Assembly (NCBI GenBank): GCA_900768075.1
Contig: CAAGBN010000015.1
Coordinates: forward strand, 40,956 to 104,955
Direction of reading: 5' to 3'
Source: Clostridia bacterium
GTDB lineage: Bacteria > Bacillota > Clostridia > Oscillospirales > Acutalibacteraceae
Length of the DNA: 64,000 nt
Shown here in pieces: positions 34,271 to 43,963 of the stretch; the stretch's first letter is position 1; each line of letters opens with the position of its first letter. The position numbers were made by a program, and so were the translations under genes. The notes under the pieces are model-generated. The model searched no databases, was not told the origin of the DNA, and saw only the letters and a list, made by a program, of their open reading frames with translations.

Positions 34271-36781
34271 ATGGAAAATTTAAATTACGAAAATCAAACA
34301 ATTATTGATGTTGACCTGAACAGAGAAATGAGAAAGTCATTCCTTGACTACTCAATGTCTGTTATCACTTCCCGTGCTCTTCCTGATGTAAGAGACGGTC
34401 TGAAGCCTGTTCACAGACGTATTCTCTACACTATGCACGAAAACGGACTTTATCCTGAAAAGGCATACCGTAAATGTGCCGACACAGTAGGTTCAGTGCT
34501 TGGCCGTTATCATCCTCACGGTGACGCATCAGTTTATGATGCAATGGTTCGTCTTGCACAGACCTTCTCAACAAGATATCTTCTTGTAGACGGTCACGGT
34601 AACTTCGGTTCAATTGACGGTGACCCACCTGCTGCTTACCGTTACACAGAAAGTAAGATGAGCAAAATCTCAATGGAGATGCTCACTGATATTGATAAGG
34701 AAACTGTTGACTTTGCTCCTAACTATGACGACCGTCTTAAGGAGCCCTCAGTTCTTCCCTCAAGATTCCCGAACCTTCTTGTAAACGGCTCAACAGGTAT
34801 CGCTGTAGGTATGGCTACAAACATTCCGCCTCACAATCTCGGTGAGGTTATTGACGGTATGTGCTACTACATCGATAATCCCGATGCATCACTTGATGAG
34901 CTTATGCAGTATATCAAGGGTCCTGACTTCCCCACAGCAGGTATTGTTATGGGTCGCTCAGGTATCAGAGCAGCTTACGGTACAGGTAGAGGTAAGATTG
35001 TAGTTCGTGCAAGAACTGAAATTGTCGAGGGTAAAAACGGCAGATTCCAGATTGTTGTATCCGAGCTTCCCTATCAGGTAAATAAGCGCAGACTTATTGA
35101 ATCTATTGCAGATTTGGTTAAGGATAAGAAAATTGAAGGTATTGCTGATATCAACGACTACTCCAACAGAGAGGGTATGCGTATGGTTGTTGACCTCAAG
35201 CGCGATGCTAACCCTCAGGTTGTGCTCAATCAGCTCTTCTCATATACACAGCTTCAGATTTCTTACGGTATAATTCTTCTTGCTCTTGTTGGTGGCGAGC
35301 CTAAGATTCTTACTCTTACTCAGATTCTTGACCACTACATAGCTCATCAGAAGGAAGTTATAGTAAGAAGAACAAGATATGACCTTAAAAAAGCTCAGGA
35401 AAGAGCTCACATTTTAGAAGGTCTTATGACTGCCCTTGACTTCATTGATGAAGTTATTGCAATTCTTCGTGCTTCAAAGGATCAGAGTGAAGGTAAGCAG
35501 GCACTTATTGAGCGTTTCGGTCTTACTGAAGTTCAGGCTGATGCTATCGTTAAGATGCGTCTCGGACAGTTAACAGGTCTTGAAAGAACAAAGATCGAAG
35601 ACGAACTCGGTGCTCTTAAAATTAAAATTGCAGAATACACAGAAATTCTCGGCTCAGAAGCTAAGGTACTTGAGCTTGTCAAGATAGAATCTATGGCTAT
35701 CAGAGATAAGTTCGCTGATGACAGAAGAACTGAAATTGCAGCTGTCAGCGGTGATGTTGATATTGAAGATCTTATTCCCGAGGAAGAATGTGTATATACT
35801 CTCACTACTCTCGGTTACATCAAGCGTCAGCCCGTTGAGGTTTACTCACTTCAGAACAGAGGTGGCCGCGGTGTTAAGGGTATGACAAGAAGAGAAGAGG
35901 ATGTTGCTGAAACAATGTTCACCTGCTCAAGCCACGACTTTATTATGTTCTTTACCACAAAGGGTAAGACATACAGACTCAAGGGCTATGAAATTCCCGA
36001 GGGTAGCAAGCAGTCTAAGGGTATGAACGTAGTAAATCTTCTTCCTCTTGAAGGTGATGAAAAGGTAAGCTCAATGATCAGAGTGCCTGACTTCGGCGGT
36101 GAAGATATCAAGTATCTTTGTATGGTTACCAAAAAAGGTATCATTAAGAGAACAGACCTTGAGCAGTATAAGAATATCCGTAAGAGCGGTATTATTGCCA
36201 TTAACCTTGATGAAGACGATGAACTCGCATGGGTACGTCTCACAGACGGTAACGATGATATTCTTGTTGCTACAAGAGGCGGTATGAGTATCCGCTTCAA
36301 CGAAAACGATTGCCGTCCTATCGGTAGAACTGCACGTGGTGTTAAGGCTATCGAGCTTAAGGAAAATGACGAAGTTGTCGGTATGTGCGTAATTCCTGAA
36401 AATCAGGATGACAGCAAGAAGATTCTTACAGTTTCAGATACAGGTCTCGGCAGACTCAGTAACCACGATGAATACCGTGTTCAGACAAGAGCAGGTAAGG
36501 GTGTTCTTAACTACCACACCGAAAAATACGGTGAGGTTGCTTCAGTACTTCTTGTCGGCGACGATAATGATATAATTCTTATTTCTTCCGACGGTATTAT
36601 TATCCGTATCAAGGCTTCTCAGATTAATACAGTTTCACGTACATCAAAGGGTGTTCGTGTAATGAGAGTAAGCGAGGGAGAAAAACTCGTTTCTGCTACT
36701 GCTGTATCTTCAAGCGATGAAGAAGAAACTACAGATATAACAGAGCAGGCAGAGGGCGAAACAGAATCAGCTCAGGAATAA
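34271..36781 (+). CDS. gyrA: DNA gyrase subunit A
   Basis: The 836-residue subunit has the catalytic Tyr in [10 protein letters not shown] and a C-terminal beta-pinwheel with a GyrA-box-like QNRGGRG (about residue 528), marking gyrase rather than topoisomerase IV. The quinolone-pocket segment reads [14 protein letters not shown]: Ala occupies the position of E. coli Ser83 while Asp87 is kept. The C-terminal tail is acidic. Confidence 0.97.
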   Translation: MENLNYENQTIIDVDLNREMRKSFLDYSMSVITSRALPDVRDGLKPVHRRILYTMHENGLYPEKAYRKCADTVGSVLGRYHPHGDASVYDAMVRLAQTFSTRYLLVDGHGNFGSIDGDPPAAYRYTESKMSKISMEMLTDIDKETVDFAPNYDDRLKEPSVLPSRFPNLLVNGSTGIAVGMATNIPPHNLGEVIDGMCYYIDNPDASLDELMQYIKGPDFPTAGIVMGRSGIRAAYGTGRGKIVVRARTEIVEGKNGRFQIVVSELPYQVNKRRLIESIADLVKDKKIEGIADINDYSNREGMRMVVDLKRDANPQVVLNQLFSYTQLQISYGIILLALVGGEPKILTLTQILDHYIAHQKEVIVRRTRYDLKKAQERAHILEGLMTALDFIDEVIAILRASKDQSEGKQALIERFGLTEVQADAIVKMRLGQLTGLERTKIEDELGALKIKIAEYTEILGSEAKVLELVKIESMAIRDKFADDRRTEIAAVSGDVDIEDLIPEEECVYTLTTLGYIKRQPVEVYSLQNRGGRGVKGMTRREEDVAETMFTCSSHDFIMFFTTKGKTYRLKGYEIPEGSKQSKGMNVVNLLPLEGDEKVSSMIRVPDFGGEDIKYLCMVTKKGIIKRTDLEQYKNIRKSGIIAINLDEDDELAWVRLTDGNDDILVATRGGMSIRFNENDCRPIGRTARGVKAIELKENDEVVGMCVIPENQDDSKKILTVSDTGLGRLSNHDEYRVQTRAGKGVLNYHTEKYGEVASVLLVGDDNDIILISSDGIIIRIKASQINTVSRTSKGVRVMRVSEGEKLVSATAVSSSDEEETTDITEQAEGETESAQE

Positions 36782-36787
36782 AATATG

Positions 36788-36851
36788 GAAAGCCGGTTTT
36801 TTAACTTAATTTTGAGGTTAAGATTAATAATAAAATCGGCTTTCAAAGCCG
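36788..36851 (+). terminator. Two competing hairpins between gyrA and the LCP gene
   Basis: GAAAGCCGGTTTT (36788-36800) pairs with AAAATCGGCTTTC (36832-36844) in a long-range stem. The same right arm can instead form CGGCTT-TCA-AAGCCG (36837-36851) followed by TTTAAATT. The structures exclude each other, as in an attenuator; a simple weak terminator is also possible. Confidence 0.45.
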
Positions 36852-36876
36852 TTTAAATTCAGAAAGAAGTGAAACA

Positions 36877-38037
36877 ATGAGCAAAAAGGAGAAAAAAGTA
36901 AAAAAAGCCAACTCTGTGTCGGCTTTTCTCTGGAAAAATAAAAAAAGAAGAGCTAAAAATATTTATTTTATTTTGGTAGCTATTCTTTGTGTGGTAACTG
37001 TTGCTATGGGATATATCACAGAAAAGCTTGATCTTATGGCTACAGGTGACGACACTGTTATATCAGGTGAGCAGGATACCTCAAAAGAAATTATCTTTGA
37101 AGAAGAAGACCTTGAAATGATGCAGGCTATTGATTCTGCAGGCTCACTCAATGACTTTCTTTATCAATGGGCAAACAACGGCGGTGAGCTTTATTCAAGC
37201 AAGAATGTAATCAATGTTCTTCTTGTAGGTCTTGATTCAAAAGAAGCTCTTAAATACGGTGGCCGATCAGACTCACTGATACTTGTATCACTTAATAAGA
37301 AAACCGAAAAAATCAGTATGTGCTCTTTCTTCCGTGATTCATGGTGCTATATGAATCTTGGGGGTAAGGACAGCTATTCAAAAATCAATGCTTCATATCT
37401 TTACGGCGGTCCCGAAGGTCTGATTGATACCATTGAAAGAAATTTCAAAATTGATATTGACCATTATGTTGCAGTTGACTTCTCATCATTCAGAGATATT
37501 ATTGACGCTCTTGGCGGTATTACTGTTGAGGTTCAGGAATATGAAGCAAACTACATCAACAGAACAAACCCTGATTTTCATATAGAAGCTGGTCCTGCTG
37601 TCAAGCTTACAGGTAAACAGGCTCTTGTTTTTGCGAGAATCAGAAAAAGTGACTATGACAGTGATGTCAGCCGAACAAGAAGACAAAGACAGGTAATTAC
37701 TTCTCTTATTCAGAGTGCAAAAAGTGCGACACTCAGTCAGCTTAATAACACTCTCGATGCTCTTTTTGCTTACGTTAAAACAGATCTTACTAAATCGCAG
37801 ATACTTTCATATGCAGCCCAGGCTCTTGCAAAGGGCTGGATCAACTATGATATTTCACAGTTCTCTTTAAGTGATAGTGAGATTTTTAAAACGGGATATG
37901 TTGGCAGTGCTGCTGTTGTATTTATGGATTATCCCCTTGCTGCGCAGAAGGTTCAGACTGAAATTTACGGCGAGAGTAATATTGTTCTTGATGAAAACAG
38001 AGCAAAAGTCTTTGATTTTGCTACCAGATTAGATTAA
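36877..38037 (+). CDS. LytR-CpsA-Psr (LCP) family cell-wall glycopolymer ligase
   Basis: The 386-residue protein has a cytoplasmic basic N-terminus, one membrane segment (about 29-48) and an extracellular LCP domain. Typical motifs are NVLLVGLDS, GGRSDSLILVSLN, SFFRDSW, KINASYLYGGPEG and RIRKSDYDSDVSRTRRQR with the conserved Arg residues. It transfers undecaprenyl-linked glycopolymers to peptidoglycan, a plausible downstream partner of the sugar transferase and ABC exporter in this window. Confidence 0.9.
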   Translation: MSKKEKKVKKANSVSAFLWKNKKRRAKNIYFILVAILCVVTVAMGYITEKLDLMATGDDTVISGEQDTSKEIIFEEEDLEMMQAIDSAGSLNDFLYQWANNGGELYSSKNVINVLLVGLDSKEALKYGGRSDSLILVSLNKKTEKISMCSFFRDSWCYMNLGGKDSYSKINASYLYGGPEGLIDTIERNFKIDIDHYVAVDFSSFRDIIDALGGITVEVQEYEANYINRTNPDFHIEAGPAVKLTGKQALVFARIRKSDYDSDVSRTRRQRQVITSLIQSAKSATLSQLNNTLDALFAYVKTDLTKSQILSYAAQALAKGWINYDISQFSLSDSEIFKTGYVGSAAVVFMDYPLAAQKVQTEIYGESNIVLDENRAKVFDFATRLD

Positions 38038-38051
38038 AATGAGGTATATAT

Positions 38052-38459
38052 ATGGAAATTAAAATGGAAATTGGCACAGTACACGAAATAAATGTGACTG
38101 TGGAAGAAAATATGACCGCTGCAAGCATGAAAAGCGGTAACTTAGATGTACTTGCTACACCCTATATGATTGCACTTATGGAGCAGGCTTCAGCTGAGCT
38201 TTGTCAGAAGTTTTTACCCGAGGGTATCTCAACAGTTGGTACTATGGTTAATATTCAGCATCTCGCTGCTACATGTCTTGGTGCTCCTGTACGTGCTGTT
38301 GCTACACTTACTGATTTTGATGGCAGAAAAGCAAGCTTCGAGGTTGTTGCTTATGACAATGCCGGTGTAATCGGCAAGGGTACCCACGAGCGTTTTACAA
38401 TTAAGGTTGAATCTTTCCTTAAGAAGACACAGGAAAGAAAAGCTGTTATTGCTGAATAA
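38052..38459 (+). CDS. FlK-like hotdog-fold thioesterase
   Basis: The 135-residue hotdog protein resembles the fluoroacetyl-CoA thioesterase FlK family: VLATPYMIALMEQASAEL near the start, VNIQHLAATCLGAPVRA in the middle and GKGTHERFTI near the end. The substrate is an acyl-CoA of unknown identity; fluoroacetyl-CoA is unlikely in an anaerobe. The ribosome site GAGGTATAT is just before the ATG. Confidence 0.83.
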   Translation: MEIKMEIGTVHEINVTVEENMTAASMKSGNLDVLATPYMIALMEQASAELCQKFLPEGISTVGTMVNIQHLAATCLGAPVRAVATLTDFDGRKASFEVVAYDNAGVIGKGTHERFTIKVESFLKKTQERKAVIAE

Positions 38460-38485
38460 ATTTAATTTTTGTGAGGAAAGCCGAT

Positions 38486-39166
38486 TTGTCAGTGTATGAA
38501 TCGGCTGAGTTTTGTATGGCTGATTTTGATTATGTGATTTTCGATTTTGACGGTACTGTAGCAGATACAGGTGAAGGTATACTTAAAAGTCTGCAGTATT
38601 CTTTTGTTGCTATGGGCGACCCTGCCCCTGACCTGAGTGACCTTAAAAAATTCATTGGTCCTCCGGTTTATTACAGCTATACTCATTTTTATGATATAGC
38701 TGAGGATAAGGTTGATCTTTATGTCAAAAAGTACCGTGAAAGATACAGAGAAAAAGGTATATATGAGTCAAAGGTTTATGACGGCATTAAAGAATTGATT
38801 TATTCCCTCAAAGAAAATAACATAAAAGTCGGTATCGCATCATCAAAGCCTGAAAATCTTATTTACTCTGTTGCTGATTATCTTGAAATCACTAATCTCT
38901 TTGATGTGATTGTGGGTGTTAAGTCTGATAACAGTAAGCACTCAACAAAAGCAGGTCTCATCACCCAGGCCATGGATGATATGGGTGCAGATAATAAAAG
39001 CAAGGTGCTTATGGTCGGTGACAGACTTTTTGATATTGACGGAGCTCACGAAGCAGGTATAAAATGCTGCGGTGCACTTTGGGGATTTGGCGACAGAGCA
39101 GAATTTGAAGAGCATAAGGCAGATTTTATTGTCGAAAAGCCTGAAGATATAATGAATTTTATTTAA
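38486..39166 (+). CDS. HAD-superfamily hydrolase, phosphoglycolate phosphatase-like
   Basis: The TTG at 38486 has GAGGA at the right spacing and gives 226 residues; a GTG at 38471 has no ribosome site, and an ATG at 38516 is the alternative. HAD motifs are present: DFDGTVADT, ASSKPE and GDRLFDIDGAHEAGI. The cap is of the Gph/PpaX helical type. It removes phosphate from a small metabolite; the substrate is not determinable. Confidence 0.87.
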   Translation: MSVYESAEFCMADFDYVIFDFDGTVADTGEGILKSLQYSFVAMGDPAPDLSDLKKFIGPPVYYSYTHFYDIAEDKVDLYVKKYRERYREKGIYESKVYDGIKELIYSLKENNIKVGIASSKPENLIYSVADYLEITNLFDVIVGVKSDNSKHSTKAGLITQAMDDMGADNKSKVLMVGDRLFDIDGAHEAGIKCCGALWGFGDRAEFEEHKADFIVEKPEDIMNFI

Positions 39167-39187
39167 TGTGCGAAAATAGAACAAAGT

Positions 39188-39222
39188 AGGCGTTATAATG
39201 CAATAAAAGAATTATAATGCCT
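39188..39222. other. Inverted repeat in the gap before mnmG
   Basis: AGGCGTTATAAT and ATTATAATGCCT pair with one G-T over an 11-base loop. The remaining gap (39223-39397) is AT-rich, with a possible TATAAT near 39274 and one DnaA-box-like TGTGGATTA (39319-39327). Confidence 0.4.
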
Positions 39223-39397
39223 ATAATATGTGAATTAAGGTCACAAAATGATTTCTGTTGAATGGAAATTATTTTATAATACATAAGGTCGTTTTAGAAA
39301 AATCTATCAAATGAAATTTGTGGATTATAAAATGATTTTTTCAACAACAAGTTAATCGGATGTTGAAAACTACGATAGAACAAAGGTTAGGGATTTT

Positions 39398-41266
39398 ATG
39401 AAATATTACGCAAAAGATTATGATGTAATAGTTATCGGTGCAGGCCATGCAGGTATTGAAGCTGGTCTTGCTGCTGCACGACTTGGAGTGCAGGTTGGTG
39501 TGTTTACAATAAATATGGACTGGGTTGGTAATCTCCCCTGTAATCCGTCAATCGGCGGAACTTCAAAAGGTCATCTTGTCAGAGAGATCGATGCAATGGG
39601 CGGTGAAATGGGTAAGGCTGCTGATGCCAATACATTACAGAGCAGAATCCTTAATCTCAGTAAGGGCCCTGCAGTACATTCACTTCGTGCTCAGATTGAT
39701 CGCAGGAGATACAGCGAATATATGAAGCACGTAATGGAAAAGCAGGAAAACCTTGAGCTTGTTCAGGCTGAGGTTATGTCTCTTACTAAAAATGATGACG
39801 GTACCTGGCAGATTATTACCCGACTTGAAGCTATTTATAATGCTAAATGTGTTATTCTTGCAACTGGTACCTTCCTTGCAGGTAAGATTTATGTTGGTGA
39901 TGTATCATATGACGGTGGGCCTGACGGTATGTTTGCATCCTGTGACCTTGCAAAGTCCCTTAAAGAATTAGGTATTCCTACAAGAAGATTTAAAACAGGT
40001 ACACCCTCAAGAGTAAACAGAAGAAGTATTGACTTCTCTAACCTTGAAAGACAAGACGGTGATGAGGTTGTTGTACCATTCTCATTTGACGGTGAATACA
40101 CACCTGAAAACAAACTTCCTTGCTATATCAGTTATACAAACGATGAAACCAAGCGTATTATAATGGAAAATATCCACCGCTCACCATTATACAGTGGCAA
40201 AATTGACGGTGTCGGTCCGAGATATTGCCCGTCAATCGAGGATAAAATAGTAAGATTCTCTGAAAAGCCCCGTCATCAGCTCTTTATCGAGCCTTGCGGT
40301 GAGAATACAGAAGAGATGTATCTTCAGGGTATGTCCTCCTCGTTACCTGAGGATGTACAGCTTAAATTCCTTAAGACTATCCCCGGCCTTGAAAATGTGC
40401 AGGTTATGAGAACAGCATATGCCATTGAATATGACTGTGTAGATCCTCTTGCTCTTAATGCTTCTCTTGAATTCAAGGATTACAGTGGTCTTTTCGGCGC
40501 AGGTCAGTTCAATGGTTCAAGCGGATACGAAGAAGCTGCAGCTCAGGGTTTAATTGCCGGAATCAATGCTGTTCAGAAGATATTAGGTAAAGAACCTCTC
40601 ATTTTAGACAGAGCATCATCATATATAGGCACACTTATAGATGATCTTGTAACTAAAGGTTGCTCCGATCCTTACAGAATGATGACTTCTCGTTCAGAAT
40701 ACAGACTCATCCTTCGCCAGGATAATGCTGATATAAGACTTACAGAATACGGATATAAAGTTGGTCTTGTAAAAGAAGAAAAGTATCAGAGATTACAGAA
40801 AAAGCTTAAATTAATCGAAGAAGAGCTCGAAAGAGTTGCTTTAACAAGCGTTTCACCTACAAAAGAGTTAAACGATGTGCTTGTTTCACGTGAAACATCA
40901 CCTCTTGCAACAGGCTGCAGATTAAAAGAGCTTCTTAAGAGACCTCAGCTTAACTATGAAATATTGAAGCCTTTTGATAAAGAACGTCCTGATTTACCCA
41001 GAGATGTATTTGAACAGGTTGAAATAAGCATCAAATATGACGGTTATATCAAGCAACAGCTTTCCCTTGTAGAGGAAATGCGAAGACTTGAGGTTAAAAA
41101 GCTTAGTCAGGATATAGATTACACTGAAATAGTAGGTCTCAGAATGGAAGCTCAGGAAAAGCTTAATAAGGTTAAACCCGCTAATTTAGGTCAGGCCTCA
41201 AGAATAAGCGGTGTAAGCCCTGCAGATATATCAGTTCTGCTTATTTATCTTGCAAAAAGGAAGTGA
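39398..41266 (+). CDS. mnmG: tRNA uridine-5-carboxymethylaminomethyl modification enzyme MnmG
   Basis: The 622-residue FAD enzyme has the Rossmann motif [19 protein letters not shown], then [18 protein letters not shown] and the C-terminal [17 protein letters not shown]. It modifies wobble U34 with MnmE, which is not encoded here. The gene contains a perfect parS site at 40882-40897. Confidence 0.97.
   Translation: MKYYAKDYDVIVIGAGHAGIEAGLAAARLGVQVGVFTINMDWVGNLPCNPSIGGTSKGHLVREIDAMGGEMGKAADANTLQSRILNLSKGPAVHSLRAQIDRRRYSEYMKHVMEKQENLELVQAEVMSLTKNDDGTWQIITRLEAIYNAKCVILATGTFLAGKIYVGDVSYDGGPDGMFASCDLAKSLKELGIPTRRFKTGTPSRVNRRSIDFSNLERQDGDEVVVPFSFDGEYTPENKLPCYISYTNDETKRIIMENIHRSPLYSGKIDGVGPRYCPSIEDKIVRFSEKPRHQLFIEPCGENTEEMYLQGMSSSLPEDVQLKFLKTIPGLENVQVMRTAYAIEYDCVDPLALNASLEFKDYSGLFGAGQFNGSSGYEEAAAQGLIAGINAVQKILGKEPLILDRASSYIGTLIDDLVTKGCSDPYRMMTSRSEYRLILRQDNADIRLTEYGYKVGLVKEEKYQRLQKKLKLIEEELERVALTSVSPTKELNDVLVSRETSPLATGCRLKELLKRPQLNYEILKPFDKERPDLPRDVFEQVEISIKYDGYIKQQLSLVEEMRRLEVKKLSQDIDYTEIVGLRMEAQEKLNKVKPANLGQASRISGVSPADISVLLIYLAKRK
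40882..40897. promoter_or_regulatory. parS: parS site 1 (perfect), inside mnmG
   Basis: TGTTTCACGTGAAACA is a perfect 16-bp palindrome identical to the consensus ParB-binding site of Firmicutes, about 12.6 kb from oriC. Confidence 0.93.
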
Positions 41267-41270
41267 TTAT

Positions 41271-41996
41271 ATGGCAGATACATTTATTTTAAAAGATTTG
41301 TTAAAGGAAAAAGCTGAAATGTTTCACGTGAAACTTGATGAAACAGCTTTAGATCGCTTTGATATATACGGAAAGCTTCTCGTTGAATGGAATGAAAAGA
41401 TAAACCTTACAGCTATTACTGACCCTGAAGGTGTAACAATAAAGCATTTCCTTGATTCAATAACTATATTTTCTTATGTAGATATCCCCGAAGGTGCTAA
41501 AGTTATAGATGTGGGCACAGGTGCAGGCTTCCCCGGACTTGCAATGCTTATAGCTAGACCTGATTTACAGATGACACTTATGGACAGCACCAAGAAAAGA
41601 CTTATGGTAATCGAGGATATTCTTGATAAATTAGGCTTAAGTGCAAATGTAGTGCATTCAAGAGCGGAAGAAGCGGGTCAGAATAAGAATTTCCGCGAAC
41701 AGTATGATTTTTCTACAGCACGAGCAGTAACCAATCTCAGAGATCTGGCTGAGTATTGCTTGCCATTTGTAAAGGTAGGCGGAAGCTTTGTGCCTATGAA
41801 GAGTGCTAAAGCACAGGAAGAAATTGCAGAAGCTAAAAAGGCTATTCACATGCTCGGTGGACAAATAACTAAATCAGATTCATTTGATTTGCTTGATTGC
41901 GGTGAAAGAACTATCATAAATATCAAAAAGATTTCGTCAACACCTGCGAAATATCCGCGACCTTCGGCAAAAATTGCAAAGAATCCTATAAAATAA
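41271..41996 (+). CDS. rsmG: 16S rRNA (guanine-N7) methyltransferase RsmG
   Basis: The ATG at 41271 (AAAAGGAAG upstream) gives 241 residues, 4 bp after mnmG. The SAM motif is VIDVGTGAGFPGLAMLIA and the next block is TLMDSTKKRL. It methylates G527 (E. coli numbering) of 16S rRNA. The frame contains parS site 2. Confidence 0.95.
   Translation: MADTFILKDLLKEKAEMFHVKLDETALDRFDIYGKLLVEWNEKINLTAITDPEGVTIKHFLDSITIFSYVDIPEGAKVIDVGTGAGFPGLAMLIARPDLQMTLMDSTKKRLMVIEDILDKLGLSANVVHSRAEEAGQNKNFREQYDFSTARAVTNLRDLAEYCLPFVKVGGSFVPMKSAKAQEEIAEAKKAIHMLGGQITKSDSFDLLDCGERTIINIKKISSTPAKYPRPSAKIAKNPIK
41320..41335. promoter_or_regulatory. parS: parS site 2, inside rsmG
   Basis: TGTTTCACGTGAAACT, 15 of 16 positions matching site 1. 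Confidence 0.88.
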
Positions 41997-42042
41997 AGGT
42001 TTTCTTTGCAGAAAACAACAGAATATTGTAAAACTCTTTTTA

Positions 42043-42071
42043 TGGACAACCTCTCTTTGCTGTGATAATAT
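42043..42071 (+). promoter_or_regulatory. Promoter of the noc-like gene
   Basis: TGGACA (42043-42048) and TAATAT (42066-42071), 17-bp spacing. An inverted repeat, AACCTCTCTTTGC (42048-42060) with GCGAAGAGAGGTT (42076-42088), spans the promoter; followed by TT it may instead be the terminator of mnmG-rsmG. Confidence 0.5.
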
Positions 42072-42122
42072 CTATGCGAAGAGAGGTTTTAATATCTCTT
42101 AACTTATATGGAGGTATTGCCT

Positions 42123-42983
42123 ATGATAAGCGAAAAGCCAAGAACGGCAGGACAAGTATTGCTGATACCAAACGACAAGATATATCCTAATCCAAATCAA
42201 CCGAGACAGATTTTTGATCAGGAAGAATTGGTCAATCTTGCAATAAGTATTCGTATGAATGGTATTCTACAGCCAATTACTGTAAGGCAGACAGATAAGG
42301 GCTATGAATTGGTATCAGGTGAAAGAAGACTCAGAGCTTCAAAATTGGCAGGATTAGTTTCTATTCCTTGTATAGTTGTAGATGTAAACAATATGAAATC
42401 TGCAGTTTTTGCCTTGATTGAGAATCTACAGCGTCAAAATCTCAATTATTTTGAAGAAGCTGTAGCTATAGAACGTCTGATGAATGAATACGGAATATCT
42501 CAGGAGGATGCTGCAAGGCGCTTAGGCAAAGCTCCATCAACGGTATCTAATAAGCTGAGACTGCTGTCTTTGCCTGAAGAGGCAAGAAACAGATTAATGG
42601 AAAACGGATTAACAGAAAGACATGCCAGAGCGCTACTAAAGCTGGATAAAGAAGATATAATGCCAATTATCGATAAAATTATAGATAAAAAGCTCAATGT
42701 AACTCAGACTGATGAATTGATAGAGGATATTATTGGCAAAAAGACTTCTCCTAAAAGGCAGACGAAAAGAATGTTCAGTGATGTTAAAATATTTCTCAAT
42801 ACCATAAATACTGCTGTGGATACTATGAAAAAATCAGGTATTGGAGCAGATATCAAGCGTGAGGATACAGGTGACAGCTACATATACAGAATAGAAATAC
42901 CAAAGAGGCTTATGTATAAGCTTCCTGATAAGCAAACAACATCCGTTAAGGTGGCTACACTGCAAAGCAGTGATTCCATATAA
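42123..42983 (+). CDS. noc: ParB-family protein, probably nucleoid occlusion factor Noc
   Basis: The ATG at 42123 is chosen because an in-frame ATG at 42108 lies in the ribosome site ATGGAGG. The 286 residues comprise a ParB N-domain (NPNQPRQIFDQEELVNLAIS, SGERRLRASKLAG with the CTP-binding GERR motif), a central HTH (ISQEDAARRLGKAPSTVSNK) and a C-terminal dimer region. Its position, rsmG-noc-parA-parB, is that of Bacillus Noc, and a separate ParB follows, so Noc is preferred over a second ParB. I did not find clear Noc-binding sites. Confidence 0.82.
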   Translation: MISEKPRTAGQVLLIPNDKIYPNPNQPRQIFDQEELVNLAISIRMNGILQPITVRQTDKGYELVSGERRLRASKLAGLVSIPCIVVDVNNMKSAVFALIENLQRQNLNYFEEAVAIERLMNEYGISQEDAARRLGKAPSTVSNKLRLLSLPEEARNRLMENGLTERHARALLKLDKEDIMPIIDKIIDKKLNVTQTDELIEDIIGKKTSPKRQTKRMFSDVKIFLNTINTAVDTMKKSGIGADIKREDTGDSYIYRIEIPKRLMYKLPDKQTTSVKVATLQSSDSI

Positions 42984-43008
42984 TCATATCTTTCTCTTTC
43001 ACACCCCA

Positions 43009-43040
43009 AGAAGAAACCACCTGTTATGGGTGGTTTCTTC
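43009..43040 (+). terminator. Terminator of the noc-like gene
   Basis: GAAACCACC / GGTGGTTTC stem with a 6-base loop, followed by TTC; the U tail is weak. Confidence 0.55.
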
Positions 43041-43042
43041 GC

Positions 43043-43058
43043 CGTTTCACGTGAAACA
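43043..43058. promoter_or_regulatory. parS: parS site 3, upstream of parA
   Basis: CGTTTCACGTGAAACA, 15 of 16 matches, intergenic, about 33 bp before the parA -35. It could also allow ParB to influence its own operon. Confidence 0.88.
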
Positions 43059-43090
43059 AAGTATTTTTTTGAAAAAATCTCTTTTTAGTC

Positions 43091-43119
43091 TTTAAAAATG
43101 AAAAAGTCTGTGTTATAAT
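43091..43119 (+). promoter_or_regulatory. parA promoter
   Basis: TTTAAA (43091-43096) and TATAAT (43114-43119), 17-bp spacing. Confidence 0.6.
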
Positions 43120-43158
43120 TAACTTTATAAAAGCTTAAACAGCAGAAAGGTAAATAAT

Positions 43159-43944
43159 ATGGGAAAAACCGTAGCAATTGTTAACCAAAAAGGCGGCGTC
43201 GGAAAGACTACCACGTCTGTTAACCTGGCAGCTACTATAGGAAGCCTGGGATATAAAACTTTGTTAGTAGACGTTGACCCTCAGGGCAATGCGACCAGTG
43301 GCCTTGGTGTAAATAAAAAAGACGTCGAAAAATCAACCTATGATATGATAGTTGCCGGTGTAAAAGCCAAGGAGATACTTATAGAAACTCCCTTTAAAAA
43401 GCTGGATCTTCTTCCGTCAAATATCAATCTTGCAGGCGCAGAGCTTGAGCTTGTTGATATGGAGGGCAGAGATTCACGTATAAAGAATGCCCTTGCACCG
43501 CTTAAAGAAAACTATGACTTTATAATCATTGACTGTCCGCCGTCTCTCGGCCTTATAACTGTCAATGTTCTTGCTTGTGCAGACAGTGTGCTTGTGCCTA
43601 TTCAGTGCGAGTATTACGCTCTTGAAGGTTTGTCACAGCTTATGAATACAATCAGACAGATTAAGAAAATTTATAATCCGCTGATTGATCTTGAGGGTGT
43701 ACTTCTTACTATGTACGATGGCAGACTTAACCTTACACAGCAGGTTGTAAATGAAGTAAAAAGATTCTTCCCGCAGAAAGTTTATTCAACGGTTATTCCC
43801 CGTAACGTAAGACTTTCTGAGGCTCCCAGCTTCGGTCAGCCGGTGCTGTATTATGATAAGTCATCAAAAGGCAGTGTTGCCTATGTTGATTTTACAAAAG
43901 AATTTCTAAAAAAGAATAATAAACGCCCTAAAAAATTATTTTAA
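43159..43944 (+). CDS. parA: Chromosome partitioning ATPase ParA (Soj)
   Basis: The 261-residue deviant-Walker ATPase has KGGVGKTTTSVNLAA, DVDPQGNATSGLG and DFIIIDCPPSLGLIT. It binds DNA non-specifically and moves ParB-parS complexes. It forms an operon with parB, 19 bp downstream. Confidence 0.96.
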   Translation: MGKTVAIVNQKGGVGKTTTSVNLAATIGSLGYKTLLVDVDPQGNATSGLGVNKKDVEKSTYDMIVAGVKAKEILIETPFKKLDLLPSNINLAGAELELVDMEGRDSRIKNALAPLKENYDFIIIDCPPSLGLITVNVLACADSVLVPIQCEYYALEGLSQLMNTIRQIKKIYNPLIDLEGVLLTMYDGRLNLTQQVVNEVKRFFPQKVYSTVIPRNVRLSEAPSFGQPVLYYDKSSKGSVAYVDFTKEFLKKNNKRPKKLF

Positions 43945-43963
43945 AAGGTAAAGGAGGATAAAT

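Noticed and set aside
39319..39327. DnaA-box-like TGTGGATTA upstream of mnmG
   Set aside because: Single site with a mismatch, no cluster; chance expectation in AT-rich DNA is high.
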